From positions 1 through 35,982 of the forward strand of contig JAKALJ010000002.1 of NCBI GenBank assembly GCA_021813175.1: DNA of 35,982 nt, in the 5' to 3' direction. This document shows, piece by piece, positions 20,743-27,677 of the stretch. Position numbers and translations under genes: made by a program. The notes under the pieces are model-generated. The model saw only the letters and a list, made by a program, of their open reading frames with translations. It had not been told where the DNA came from and did not search any database. How positions within the stretch are numbered: position 1 is the first letter of the stretch; each line of letters starts with the position of its first letter. This stretch comes from a bacterium (lineage in GTDB: Bacteria; Patescibacteriota; Minisyncoccia; Phycocordibacterales; UBA9973).

Positions 20743-21123
20743 TTAAGGCAAATGCGAGCCCTGTTGATTTATGATGATTTTCTCTATTTGTGTATTGGTC
20801 AAAGGTTTTGCTTTTACACCGCCAATAAAAAGAAATAAAGAAACCACCACACACAAAAAAATGACTCCTAGAAGAACCGCATCCGCCTGTTTTTTTGTTT
20901 TGATCGCGCCGCCGGAGAGTTTTATCACGAGCTTTACCAGGCCGGAGGGTTTTTCATCCGTTTCGGATGGAGCGGCGGCAGAGCGGGGATAGAGGGAGAC
21001 ATCTTGCGGCCCTTCCGCCTCGACCTCAGTCGGGGCGGAAGGGCCGCCTGTCCGCGCCTTCTCTTCCGCTTCAAACTGGCGCAAGGCTCGCGCAATTTCA
21101 TCATTTTGCCCAAGCTGATCCAC
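20743..21123 (-). CDS. single-pass membrane protein of unknown function
   Basis: 126 aa with GTG start. Residues 1-25 are charged and helical (ARALRQFEAEEKARTG), 26-60 are Pro/Ser/Glu-rich and probably disordered, 82-102 form one strong membrane helix (AVLLGVIFLCVVVSLFLFIG), and about 24 residues follow it. No family is recognised. A perfect TATAAT (21130-21135) ends exactly 6 nt before the GTG and lies right after the rplE stop, so this gene starts a small transcription unit with the pilin. The long cytosolic N-terminus and single helix would suit a pilus-assembly or anchoring role, which is only inference from position. Confidence 0.75.
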   Translation of the reverse strand: MDQLGQNDEIARALRQFEAEEKARTGGPSAPTEVEAEGPQDVSLYPRSAAAPSETDEKPSGLVKLVIKLSGGAIKTKKQADAVLLGVIFLCVVVSLFLFIGGVKAKPLTNTQIEKIIINQQGSHLP

Positions 21124-21129
21124 TTTTAT

Positions 21130-21135
21130 ATTATA
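21130..21135 (-). promoter_or_regulatory. -10 element of the 126-aa/pilin unit
   Basis: TATAAT on the minus strand, followed by 6 nt and GTG 21123. The -35 is poor. It is 4 nt from the rplE stop codon. Confidence 0.5.
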
Positions 21136-21138
21136 ACT

Positions 21139-21687
21139 CTAGTCTTTTTTGAACGGTACCCCGAGAAGTTCATAGAAAGCCAAGCCCTCTTTTTTGTTTT
21201 TAGCAGTGGATACTAAGGTTATGGACAGCCCGAAGACATCCCGAATGTCTTCGTCCGCCGTCTCCGGGAAAATTGTGTGTTCTTTGATGCCGATGGTCAG
21301 GTTTCCGATATTGTCCACCGCGCTCCTTTTCACTCCGCGGAAATCTTTGGTGCGAGGCAGGGCCACATTCAGAAACTTTTCCAAAAATGCGTACATTCGT
21401 TTGCCCCGCAAGGTTACCACCGCTCCAATCGGGTCACCTTGCCGAATCTTGAAAGAAGCCACCGATTTTTTGGCTCCGCGCAGAGCCCCTCGCTGGCCGC
21501 TGATTTTTGCCAGGCGGTCCAGCACCAATTGGTTTGCTTCCTTGTTGGTCTTCTGTTTCGTTCCCGTGCCGGCATTCAGCACAACCTTTTCCAGTCTGGG
21601 CGCGGAAAGCTTCGCTTTGTAATGAAAAACCTCTTTCAGTTTTGGAAAGACTTCCGATTCTTTTTCTTTGACGGTTAGATATTTCAT
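21139..21687 (-). CDS. rplE: 50S ribosomal protein uL5
   Basis: 182 aa from ATG 21687, matching the family (about 179). A TTG at 21705 overlapping the rplX stop would add six residues and cannot be excluded. Conserved parts: APRLEKVVLNAGTGT, KSVASFKIRQGDPIGAVVTLRGKRMYAFLEKFLNVALPR, and NLTIGIKEHTIFPE. uL5 contacts 5S rRNA and the P-site tRNA. It is followed not by rpsN but by the 126-aa/pilin pair. Confidence 0.95.
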   Translation of the reverse strand: MKYLTVKEKESEVFPKLKEVFHYKAKLSAPRLEKVVLNAGTGTKQKTNKEANQLVLDRLAKISGQRGALRGAKKSVASFKIRQGDPIGAVVTLRGKRMYAFLEKFLNVALPRTKDFRGVKRSAVDNIGNLTIGIKEHTIFPETADEDIRDVFGLSITLVSTAKNKKEGLAFYELLGVPFKKD

Positions 21688-21697
21688 GATATGCGGT

Positions 21698-21916
21698 TCA
21701 ATCAACTTTTTTTACATTTGAAACGTGTATAGGCATCGGTATATCGTTCACCGACCCTTTCTCTTTGGTGGTTTTGGGACGGCGGTGCTTTTTGTATATA
21801 TTCGCGCCTTCCACAATGACTTTATCCTCTCTCGGCAGAGCTTTCAGTATTTTTCCGCGCTTGCCTTTGTCTTTGCCGGCGATGATTATTACGTTGTCTC
21901 CTTTTTTTATTTTCAT
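21698..21916 (-). CDS. rplX: 50S ribosomal protein uL24, short form
   Basis: 72 aa against about 100 usual. The KOW motif is clear: MKIKKGDNVIIIAGKDKGKRGKILKALPREDKVIVEGANIYKKHRRP. The C-terminal domain that follows in longer homologues is reduced to PMPIHVSNVKKVD. uL24 starts 50S assembly. The gene spacing (9 nt to rplN) and clean ends show it is not truncated by mutation. Confidence 0.94.
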   Translation of the reverse strand: MKIKKGDNVIIIAGKDKGKRGKILKALPREDKVIVEGANIYKKHRRPKTTKEKGSVNDIPMPIHVSNVKKVD

Positions 21917-21925
21917 AATTTTTTC

Positions 21926-22297
21926 TTATATCACTTCCGGCGCCAGAGAAATTATTTTTTGGTATCCCATTTCCGCGAGCTCTCGGGGAATAGGCCCGAA
22001 AATACGACCGGCTTTCGGATCCATCTTTCCTTTTTCCAAAAGCACCACCGCGTTGTCGTCAAAGCGGATGTATGAACCGTCTTTTCGGCGATAAGCGTCC
22101 CGAGTGCGCACCACCACCGCTTCACTCACCTCTTTTTTCTTCACCAATTTGCGGGGACTGGCCGTTTTTACGGATATGACCACCTTCTCTCCAAGGGAAG
22201 CGTACCGCTTCTTGGAACTGCCGAGAATTTTAAACACTTTTCCGACCGTACCGCCGGCATTGTCCGTTATTTTTACCAATGTTTCCGCTTGAATCAT
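21926..22297 (-). CDS. rplN: 50S ribosomal protein uL14
   Basis: 123 aa, normal length. Start MIQAETLVKITDNAGGTVGKVFKILG and the signature YIRFDDNAVVLL and IFGPIPREL are typical. It sits at the subunit interface, next to uL3 and bL19. It lies 9 nt after rpsQ and 9 nt before rplX. Confidence 0.96.
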   Translation of the reverse strand: MIQAETLVKITDNAGGTVGKVFKILGSSKKRYASLGEKVVISVKTASPRKLVKKKEVSEAVVVRTRDAYRRKDGSYIRFDDNAVVLLEKGKMDPKAGRIFGPIPRELAEMGYQKIISLAPEVI

Positions 22298-22306
22298 AAT
22301 ATTTTC

Positions 22307-22534
22307 TTAAATTACTTTAAAGCTCTTGTCCTTGGACATCGGCCTGGTGGAAACTATTTCCACCTCGTCTCCTGTTTTGTATTTGTTTTCCGGATCGTGC
22401 GCCTTGTATTTTTTGTTCATCTTATAATATTTTCCGTATTTCGGATGCTTCACGAAGCGGGAAACGGAGACTACCACGGTCTTGTCCATTTTGTCGCTCA
22501 ATACTATTCCTTTTAATCTTTGGATTTTGGGCAT
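22307..22534 (-). CDS. rpsQ: 30S ribosomal protein uS17
   Basis: 75 aa, slightly short. LKGIVLSDKMDKTVVVSVSRFVKHPKYGKYYKMNKKYKAHDPENKYKTGDEVEIVSTRPMSKDKSFKV shows the OB-fold signature in full. It is an early 16S 5'-domain binder. It starts one base after the rpmC stop. Confidence 0.96.
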   Translation of the reverse strand: MPKIQRLKGIVLSDKMDKTVVVSVSRFVKHPKYGKYYKMNKKYKAHDPENKYKTGDEVEIVSTRPMSKDKSFKVI

Positions 22535-22535
22535 G

Positions 22536-22739
22536 TTATTTTTTCTTCCGCTTGGGACTGTTTAATTCCGTCAGAACCCGAGCGATTTCCTTTCTTAAAT
22601 TTTTGCTTTCCTTCACGTTTTTTGACTTGGCTCCTTCGGTCTTGAATTGGAGGGCGCGTTTTCTTTCCTGAAGCTCGCTCAATTTTTTCCGAAGCTCTTC
22701 GTCTGTCATTGATTTTAAATTTTCTTTTTTATTTTTCAT
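22536..22739 (-). CDS. rpmC: 50S ribosomal protein uL29
   Basis: 67 aa. A two-helix protein: SMTDEELRKKLSELQERKRALQFKTEGAKSKNVKESKNLRKEIARVLTEL; the central RFQ-like segment (LQFKTEG) and the KEIARVLTEL end are typical. It sits next to the exit tunnel and contacts the signal recognition particle and trigger factor. The start is preceded by AT-rich sequence with AAGGAA but no strong Shine-Dalgarno. Confidence 0.94.
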   Translation of the reverse strand: MKNKKENLKSMTDEELRKKLSELQERKRALQFKTEGAKSKNVKESKNLRKEIARVLTELNSPKRKKK

Positions 22740-22765
22740 TTTTTATTCCTTACGGATGGCGGCAA

Positions 22766-23194
22766 TTAACGAGATTCCTGCCGGGATACTATCCGGCTCT
22801 TAAGCGGCAGCTTGCTGCCGGCTTTACGCAGGGCTTCCTTGGCAATATTCTCTTTCACTCCGTCCACTTCAAATATTATCCGGCCCGGATATACCATGGC
22901 GCAATATCCTTCCGGGTCACCCTTGCCCTTGCCCATGCCCACTTCGGCCGCCTTGGCAGTATAAGGACGGTCGGGAAAAATCCGGATCCAGTATTTGCCG
23001 GTCTTAGTGAGAGTCCGAGCCACTACTTTTCGGGCAGATTCGAGCTGATTGGACCGAACCCGAGAGGCGCTGGTCGCCTTTAGGCCGAAAGAACCGAAAG
23101 AGAGCGCGGTGCCGCGGGTTTCCGGAGAGATTTTCTTCGGATTCCGCCGGCCAGTTTGCCATTTTCTAAATTTTACTTTTTTCGGTAAAAGCAT
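22766..23194 (-). CDS. rplP: 50S ribosomal protein uL16
   Basis: 142 aa, normal length. MLLPKKVKFRKWQTGRRNP, GTALSFGSFGLKAT and the conserved IRIFPDRPYTAKAAEVGMGKGKGDPEGYCAMVYPGRIIFEVDGV are present. In this family the residue after MGKGKG contacts the A-site tRNA. It lies 5 nt after rpsC and 26 nt before rpmC. Confidence 0.96.
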   Translation of the reverse strand: MLLPKKVKFRKWQTGRRNPKKISPETRGTALSFGSFGLKATSASRVRSNQLESARKVVARTLTKTGKYWIRIFPDRPYTAKAAEVGMGKGKGDPEGYCAMVYPGRIIFEVDGVKENIAKEALRKAGSKLPLKSRIVSRQESR

Positions 23195-23199
23195 AGTTT

Positions 23200-23877
23200 T
23201 TAGGATTTTACTTCTTTTTTCTTGTCCGCGAAAACTTTCCCGCGGTAGATCCAGACTTTTATACCAATAGTGCCGTAAGGCAGAATGGCTCTCTCCCGCT
23301 TAAAATCTATATCCGCCCGGAAAGTCTGGAGCGGGATAGAGCCGCGTTTCAAATCTTCAGTACGGGCAATTTCGGCGCCTCCCAATCGGCCGGAAAGCAC
23401 TATTCTCGCCCCTTGTACTCCTCCGGCGGCCATCACTTTCTCTAGAGTCTGCTTGATCACTCGCCGGTAAGGCATTCTTTTTTCCAAACCTTCGGCAATC
23501 ATATATGCCACTATGGCGGCATCCGCTTCTGGATTTCCAATCTCTACCACTTCCAGCTTGAAATCTTCCGTCTTGGGAAGTTTGAGCTTATCCATTTTTT
23601 TCAGAATATCGCTTTTTAATTTAGCCGCTCCTTCGCCGCTCCGCCCGATGATCAATCCGGGCCTTGAGGTACGCAAGGTGAAGCGGGTAGTTTTTTGATT
23701 TCTTTCTATTTCAATGGAGGACACATACTGGCCGCGCAATTTTTTTTCCAGATATTCGCGCAAAAGCACATCTCCTCTAAGGTATTCGCGGTACTTTCCG
23801 GCATCGGCAAACCAATGGGATTTCCAATCCCGGAGAATGGTCAGCCTATGAGCGTATGGATGCACTATTTTACTCAT
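23200..23877 (-). CDS. rpsC: 30S ribosomal protein uS3
   Basis: 225 aa. KH-type domain SRPGLIIGRSGEGAAKLKSDILKKM and the C-terminal lobe GVQGARIVLSGRLGGAEIARTEDLKRGSIPLQTFRADIDFKRERAILPYGTIGIKVWIYRGKVF are canonical. uS3 forms the mRNA entry pore. The start overlaps rplV by 8 nt. Confidence 0.97.
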   Translation of the reverse strand: MSKIVHPYAHRLTILRDWKSHWFADAGKYREYLRGDVLLREYLEKKLRGQYVSSIEIERNQKTTRFTLRTSRPGLIIGRSGEGAAKLKSDILKKMDKLKLPKTEDFKLEVVEIGNPEADAAIVAYMIAEGLEKRMPYRRVIKQTLEKVMAAGGVQGARIVLSGRLGGAEIARTEDLKRGSIPLQTFRADIDFKRERAILPYGTIGIKVWIYRGKVFADKKKEVKS

Positions 23878-24289
23878 GTTTTTTTTCCATTTTTTTCTTT
23901 TCTAAAACTTTCTTTATGGATTTTTCTTTTTCCGGCCGGCCAGAATTTTTGCCGGAGCGGACCGAAGTTTTTTCTCCGAGCAGGACCAAAACATGACTGG
24001 AACGTTTGTTTATCATTACCCCCCGGCCCATGGCCCTCGGCATCATGCGCTTTAATACCATTCCTTTATCCACCCGCAAATCCTTAATGAAAAGATTTTC
24101 TCTTTGCCTTCCGAGGGAAGCGGCGTTCGCGACCGCGGACAGAATGAGCTTCTTCATCGGAGCGGCCGCGCGCTTCGGCAAAAAATCCAGGTCTGCCACC
24201 GCTCGCTCCACGGACTTTCCTTTCAAGAGGTCAGCCACTAACCGGACTTTTCGGGGAGATTGCCTGTAATTTTTCAAAAATGCTTTCAT
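23870..24289 (-). CDS. rplV: 50S ribosomal protein uL22
   Basis: 139 aa; the core (1-110) is standard, with YRQSPRKVRLVADLLKGKSVERAVADLDFLPKRAAAPMKKLILSAVANA and KDLRVDKGMVLKRMMPRAMGRGVMINKRSSHVLVLL, the latter including the beta-hairpin that reaches the exit tunnel. About 25 charged residues are added at the C-terminus (lysine/glutamate-rich). rpsC starts inside its 3' end. Confidence 0.96.
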   Translation of the reverse strand: MKAFLKNYRQSPRKVRLVADLLKGKSVERAVADLDFLPKRAAAPMKKLILSAVANAASLGRQRENLFIKDLRVDKGMVLKRMMPRAMGRGVMINKRSSHVLVLLGEKTSVRSGKNSGRPEKEKSIKKVLEKKKMEKKHE

Positions 24290-24297
24290 AGTCGGGA

Positions 24298-24651
24298 TTA
24301 TTTCTTGCCGGCGCCGGCCGCCTCGGCTGCCGCCGTGGCCGCTTTAGCTTGAGCCATTTCAGTTTCTTTCTTCTTTTGCTCCAGCTCTTTCTGCATCTTT
24401 CCGCCGTGCTTGATGAATTTGCGGGTAGGAGAAAACTCTCCGAGCCGATGCCCGACCATATCTTCGCTCACCAGCACCTCCAAATGGGTTTTACCGTTAT
24501 GCACCCCAAAGGTGAATCCCACCATTTCCGGGGAAATCTGGCTGGCCCGTTTCCAGGTTTTAATAACCGGAGTATTCATTGGATTTTTCCCGGTTATCTT
24601 TTTTAAAAGCTTCGGGTCCACATATATTCCTTTTTTGATTGACCGAGTCAT
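24298..24651 (-). CDS. rpsS: 30S ribosomal protein uS19 with Ala-rich tail
   Basis: 117 aa; the core ends near residue 92 and matches the family (TRSIKKGIYVDPKLLKKI, IKTWKRASQISPEMVGFTFGVHNGKTHLEVLVSEDMVGHRLGEFSPTRKFIKHG). The remaining 25 residues are a charged then Ala-rich tail (AQAKAATAAAEAAGAGKK) not present in most homologues. It is the first gene after the internal promoter (24692-24719) and leader hairpin that split the S10 operon. Confidence 0.95.
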   Translation of the reverse strand: MTRSIKKGIYVDPKLLKKITGKNPMNTPVIKTWKRASQISPEMVGFTFGVHNGKTHLEVLVSEDMVGHRLGEFSPTRKFIKHGGKMQKELEQKKKETEMAQAKAATAAAEAAGAGKK

Positions 24652-24665
24652 CTAAAATATATGAA

Positions 24666-24689
24666 AACAAGCTCGTTCCCGAGCTTGTT
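24666..24689 (-). promoter_or_regulatory. leader hairpin of rpsS, possible attenuator
   Basis: AACAAGCTCG-GGAA-CGAGCTTGTT: 10-bp stem at the predicted 5' end of the rpsS transcript, followed by TTTTCATATATTTT before the ATG. The T-rich stretch would allow it to act as a weak intrinsic terminator. Confidence 0.55.
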
Positions 24690-24691
24690 CC

Positions 24692-24719
24692 ATAATATCA
24701 AAATATGCGGCAAAGTCAA
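24692..24719 (-). promoter_or_regulatory. internal promoter of the S10-spc operon at rpsS
   Basis: Minus strand TTGACT (24714-24719), 16-nt spacer ending TGA, TATTAT (24692-24697). The start site falls at the first base of the leader hairpin. Confidence 0.72.
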
Positions 24720-24727
24720 ATTTGAAA

Positions 24728-24771
24728 GCCTGCGAGACACCCCGGGAAAGAATATTCCCGACCTGTCCCCT
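24728..24771. repeat. REP-like 44-bp unit, copy at the rplB 3' end
   Basis: GCCTGCGAGACACCCCGGGA and the next 24 bases, almost identical to 13465-13508, with central hairpin CGGGAA-AGAATA-TTCCCG and the end CGACCTGTCCCCT. It starts 10 nt beyond the rplB stop, directly upstream of the rpsS promoter. Confidence 0.8.
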
Positions 24772-24781
24772 CCCTGTTGGG

Positions 24782-25624
24782 TTATTTCTTCCGGCTCTTT
24801 TTGGCACGGCGGGAGAGAATAAAGATGTTGGAATATTTCTTGGGGTGCCGAGTTTTTCGTCCGCCAGTCACCTTTCCCCACATGGTTTTGGGACGTTTAA
24901 TGCCCCGGCCTTGCCGGCCCTCGCCTCCGCCATAGGGATGGTCCACCGGGTTCATGGCCGTGCCGCGCACCGTCGGGCGGATGCCTTTCCAGCGGGAACG
25001 CCCGGCTTTGCCGTAATTCTCAAGGTGGTGTTCTTCGTTGGAAACCGTGCCGATGGAGGCATAGCATTCCTCTTTCACTTTCCGCACCTCAGAAGAAGGC
25101 ATTTTCAGATTGGTGTACCCATCGGCATTTGCCACCACTTGAGCAAAAACTCCCGCTCCCCGGGCGATTTTGGCTCCACCGCCGGGTTTCAGTTCTATAT
25201 TGTAAACAAAAGTACCGACTGGAATATTTTTAAGAGGCAGACGATTTCCGGCGGAAATTTCCGCTTTCGGAGAAACAAGAAAGGGATTGCCGGGCTTTAC
25301 CGATTTTGGCAAGAGCACGTATCTTTTTTCTCCGTCCTTATACACGGCCAAGCCGATGAAAGCCGAGCGGTTCGGGTCGTATTCCACGCTTTTTATTTTT
25401 GCCGGAATGTCAATTTTATCGTATTTAAAATCCACCCGCCGATATAAGCGCTTGTGTCCCGACCCTTTATGCCGCACCGTAATGCGCCCTTGGCTATTGC
25501 GTCCCACCTTTCGGCGGAAACCAGAGGTCAGGGATTTGTCAGGCTTGGACGCAGTGAGCACTCCGCGGTATTCCACATTACTGGCCTGTCTTCTTGATTT
25601 AGTTGTGGGTTTGTATTTCTTCAT
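24782..25624 (-). CDS. rplB: 50S ribosomal protein uL2
   Basis: 280 aa, normal length. SGFRRKVGRNSQGRITVRHKGSGHKRLYRRVDFKY at the N-side and RGTAMNPVDHPYGGGEGRQGRGIKRPKTMWGKVTGGRKTR at the C-side, including the histidine region close to the peptidyl transferase centre. It follows rplW by 4 nt. A REP-like unit and a new promoter follow its stop, so the S10 operon is divided here. Confidence 0.97.
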   Translation of the reverse strand: MKKYKPTTKSRRQASNVEYRGVLTASKPDKSLTSGFRRKVGRNSQGRITVRHKGSGHKRLYRRVDFKYDKIDIPAKIKSVEYDPNRSAFIGLAVYKDGEKRYVLLPKSVKPGNPFLVSPKAEISAGNRLPLKNIPVGTFVYNIELKPGGGAKIARGAGVFAQVVANADGYTNLKMPSSEVRKVKEECYASIGTVSNEEHHLENYGKAGRSRWKGIRPTVRGTAMNPVDHPYGGGEGRQGRGIKRPKTMWGKVTGGRKTRHPKKYSNIFILSRRAKKSRKK

Positions 25625-25628
25625 TTTC

Positions 25629-25907
25629 TTATACTAGATCTATTTTATCTCCTTCTTTCAGATACACTATGGCTTTCTTTCCTCCGCCTTTTACTCCTTC
25701 TTTGCCCCGGGTAAACACTTTTTTTCTTGGAATTTTTAGAATATTCACTCGAGTCGGGCGCACTTTGTAAATATCAAACACCGCTTTGGCTACTTCTTTT
25801 TTGCCGGCCAAGGGCGCTACCTCAAAAGCATAAGCCCGAAGGGCATAAGCCCCGGAGGCTTTTTCGGTGATTCTCGGATTTTTGATTATTTTTGTGGCGT
25901 CCCGCAT
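25629..25907 (-). CDS. rplW: 50S ribosomal protein uL23
   Basis: 92 aa. IIKNPRITEKASGAYALRAYAFEVAPLAGKKEVAKAVFDIYKVRPTRVNILKIPRK and the ending KKAIVYLKEGDKIDLV are typical. uL23 lies at the tunnel exit and is the docking site of trigger factor and the signal recognition particle. Nine nucleotides from rplD, four from rplB. Confidence 0.95.
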   Translation of the reverse strand: MRDATKIIKNPRITEKASGAYALRAYAFEVAPLAGKKEVAKAVFDIYKVRPTRVNILKIPRKKVFTRGKEGVKGGGKKAIVYLKEGDKIDLV

Positions 25908-25916
25908 AAAATTAAA

Positions 25917-26579
25917 TTATTTTCCTTTGGATGCTAAAAATTCAAGACTCTCCGCAGGTTTTTCTATCAAAATATATTTGTAATCAAGGACTTCCGCCGG
26001 ATTCAGATTCTTTAACAAGGATACTTCAAGCTGGGGAAGGTTCCTAAAACTTTTCTTTGTTTTCTCATCTCCTTCATACAAAGAGAGAAGGGTTTTTTTC
26101 TTTTTTGAAGAATATATGGGGCCGATGCCGGGAATCTTGGAAAGATTCTTCAATACTTTGGCGGCTTCCTTAGCTTTTATGGCCGGGAGAGCCAGCGAAT
26201 CAATAAATACCACTTCTCCTTCTCGAAATTTTTTTGACAGCGCGGAAAAAAGAGCTTCCGCTCTCATTTTTTTTGAAATTTTTCGGTTATAATTTTTTTC
26301 CGAAAGAGGCCCGTGCGTTACTCCTCCGCCCACCCAGATGGGACTCCGGATGGAGCCGTGTCTGGCCCGACCGGTTCCTTTTTGCCGCCAAGGTTTCTTC
26401 CCGCCACCGGAAACTTCTCCTCGGCCTTTGGCATTCGCGGTACCGGCCCGGCGATTGCTTTTCATACTCATTACCACTTGATGCACCAAATCCGGACGCC
26501 ATTTGGCGGCAAAAACTTTTTCCGGTAAGGATATGCTTCCCGACTCTTTGCCCTCTTGATTGTAGATTTTCGCTTCCAT
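25917..26579 (-). CDS. rplD: 50S ribosomal protein uL4
   Basis: 220 aa. ISLPEKVFAAKWRPDLVHQVVMSMKSNRRAGTANAKGRGEVSGGGKKPWRQKGTGRARHGSIRSPIWVGGGVTHGP carries the tunnel loop; PAEVLDYKYILIEKPAESLEFL ends the protein. uL4 is an autogenous repressor of the S10 operon in enterobacteria, acting on the leader of rpsJ; here rpsJ is directly behind tuf and no comparable leader is seen. Confidence 0.96.
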   Translation of the reverse strand: MEAKIYNQEGKESGSISLPEKVFAAKWRPDLVHQVVMSMKSNRRAGTANAKGRGEVSGGGKKPWRQKGTGRARHGSIRSPIWVGGGVTHGPLSEKNYNRKISKKMRAEALFSALSKKFREGEVVFIDSLALPAIKAKEAAKVLKNLSKIPGIGPIYSSKKKKTLLSLYEGDEKTKKSFRNLPQLEVSLLKNLNPAEVLDYKYILIEKPAESLEFLASKGK

Positions 26580-26590
26580 TTGCTGATTCT

Positions 26591-27205
26591 TTATATCTTC
26601 ACTATCTCCACCAAACTGCCCCGAGCGCCCGGCACAGCCCCTTTTAAGAAAATCACGCCGCTTTCTTTGTCTACCAGTATCACTTCATGGTTCTTTTCCG
26701 TTATTCTCTCTCCGCCCATGCGGCCGGCCATTCTCATGCCTTTCGGCACCCGGGTGCGCAGACCGCCTCCGATGGAACCAGGTTCCCGTTCCGAGTGTTT
26801 CTGCCCGTGGGTACGGGGCCCTCCGTGGAATCCGTGGCGTTTTACCACTCCTTGAAATCCTTTTCCTTTGGAAACTCCGGACACCCGCACTTTGTCTCCG
26901 GCTTTTAAAATATCGGCAGCCGCCAAAGTATCGCCGATTTTTGCTTCCGGAGCGCCGTTATCGCGAAATTCCCGCAAGTAGCGAAAATTACCGAGGTTTT
27001 TCATATGTCCTTTTTGGGCTTTGCTGATATTTTTCTCTTTTTTTTCTCCATATCCGACCTGCACCGCGTCATATCCGTCCCGGTCTTTGGTTTTTATCTC
27101 GGTAACCACCGTCTTGCCGGCGGAAAGCGCCGTAACCGGAATCACTCTTCCATCTTCGGTAAAATACTCGGTCATATTTTTTTTTATACCAAGAATAAAT
27201 TTCAT
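26591..27205 (-). CDS. rplC: 50S ribosomal protein uL3
   Basis: 204 aa. MKFILGIKKNMTEYFTEDGRVIPVTALSAGKTVVTEIKTKDRDGYDAVQVGYG and the central extension GVSKGKGFQGVVKRHGFHGGPRTHGQKHSEREPGSIGGGLRTRVPKGMRMAGRMGGERIT are diagnostic. It reaches the peptidyl transferase centre. It begins 4 nt after the rpsJ stop without a recognisable Shine-Dalgarno. Confidence 0.97.
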   Translation of the reverse strand: MKFILGIKKNMTEYFTEDGRVIPVTALSAGKTVVTEIKTKDRDGYDAVQVGYGEKKEKNISKAQKGHMKNLGNFRYLREFRDNGAPEAKIGDTLAAADILKAGDKVRVSGVSKGKGFQGVVKRHGFHGGPRTHGQKHSEREPGSIGGGLRTRVPKGMRMAGRMGGERITEKNHEVILVDKESGVIFLKGAVPGARGSLVEIVKI

Positions 27206-27209
27206 ATTT

Positions 27210-27671
27210 CTATAACATCTTTACATCTATGTCCACCCCGGAAGGCAGAGACATATTGGTCAAGGCCTCCACCGTATTCGCGTTTGGATTCACGATATCT
27301 ATCAGACGCTTGTGCACCCTGATTTCAAACTGCTCGCGTGAATTCTTGTAAATGAAAGAGGAGCGGTTTACCGTGTACTTCTTTATTTCAGTGGGCAGAG
27401 GCACCGGGCCCACAATCTCCGCGTCATAGCGCATAGCGGTATCAATGATTTGCTTTACCGAGGCGTCTAAGATTTTGCTCTCATAGGCGCGAACCCGGAT
27501 ACGCAATATCACTTTGCTCTCTTCTTTTTTCGTCCCTTTAACGGTTTTTTTCACGAAAGAGTCTTTTACTTTCTCCGTCCTTGTTTTAACGGAAACCGAG
27601 GGCGATGCGCTACGGGCTGATTTGCCTGCCGCTTTGACAGGACTTTTCTCTTTTGTACCTGATGTGGCCAT
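27210..27671 (-). CDS. rpsJ: 30S ribosomal protein uS10 with N-terminal extension
   Basis: 153 aa against about 102. The normal protein starts near residue 52 (SKVILRIRVRAYESKILDASVKQII) and includes GPVPLPTEIKKYTVNRSSFIYKNSREQFEIRVHKRLIDI. The first 51 residues are a basic, Ser/Lys/Thr-rich segment (MATSGTKEKSPVKAAGKSAR) with no known domain. No internal ATG could remove it, and the ATG is 6 nt after the tuf stop. uS10 is in the 30S head and also the Nus antitermination complex. Confidence 0.94.
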   Translation of the reverse strand: MATSGTKEKSPVKAAGKSARSASPSVSVKTRTEKVKDSFVKKTVKGTKKEESKVILRIRVRAYESKILDASVKQIIDTAMRYDAEIVGPVPLPTEIKKYTVNRSSFIYKNSREQFEIRVHKRLIDIVNPNANTVEALTNMSLPSGVDIDVKML

Positions 27672-27677
27672 TCTTTT

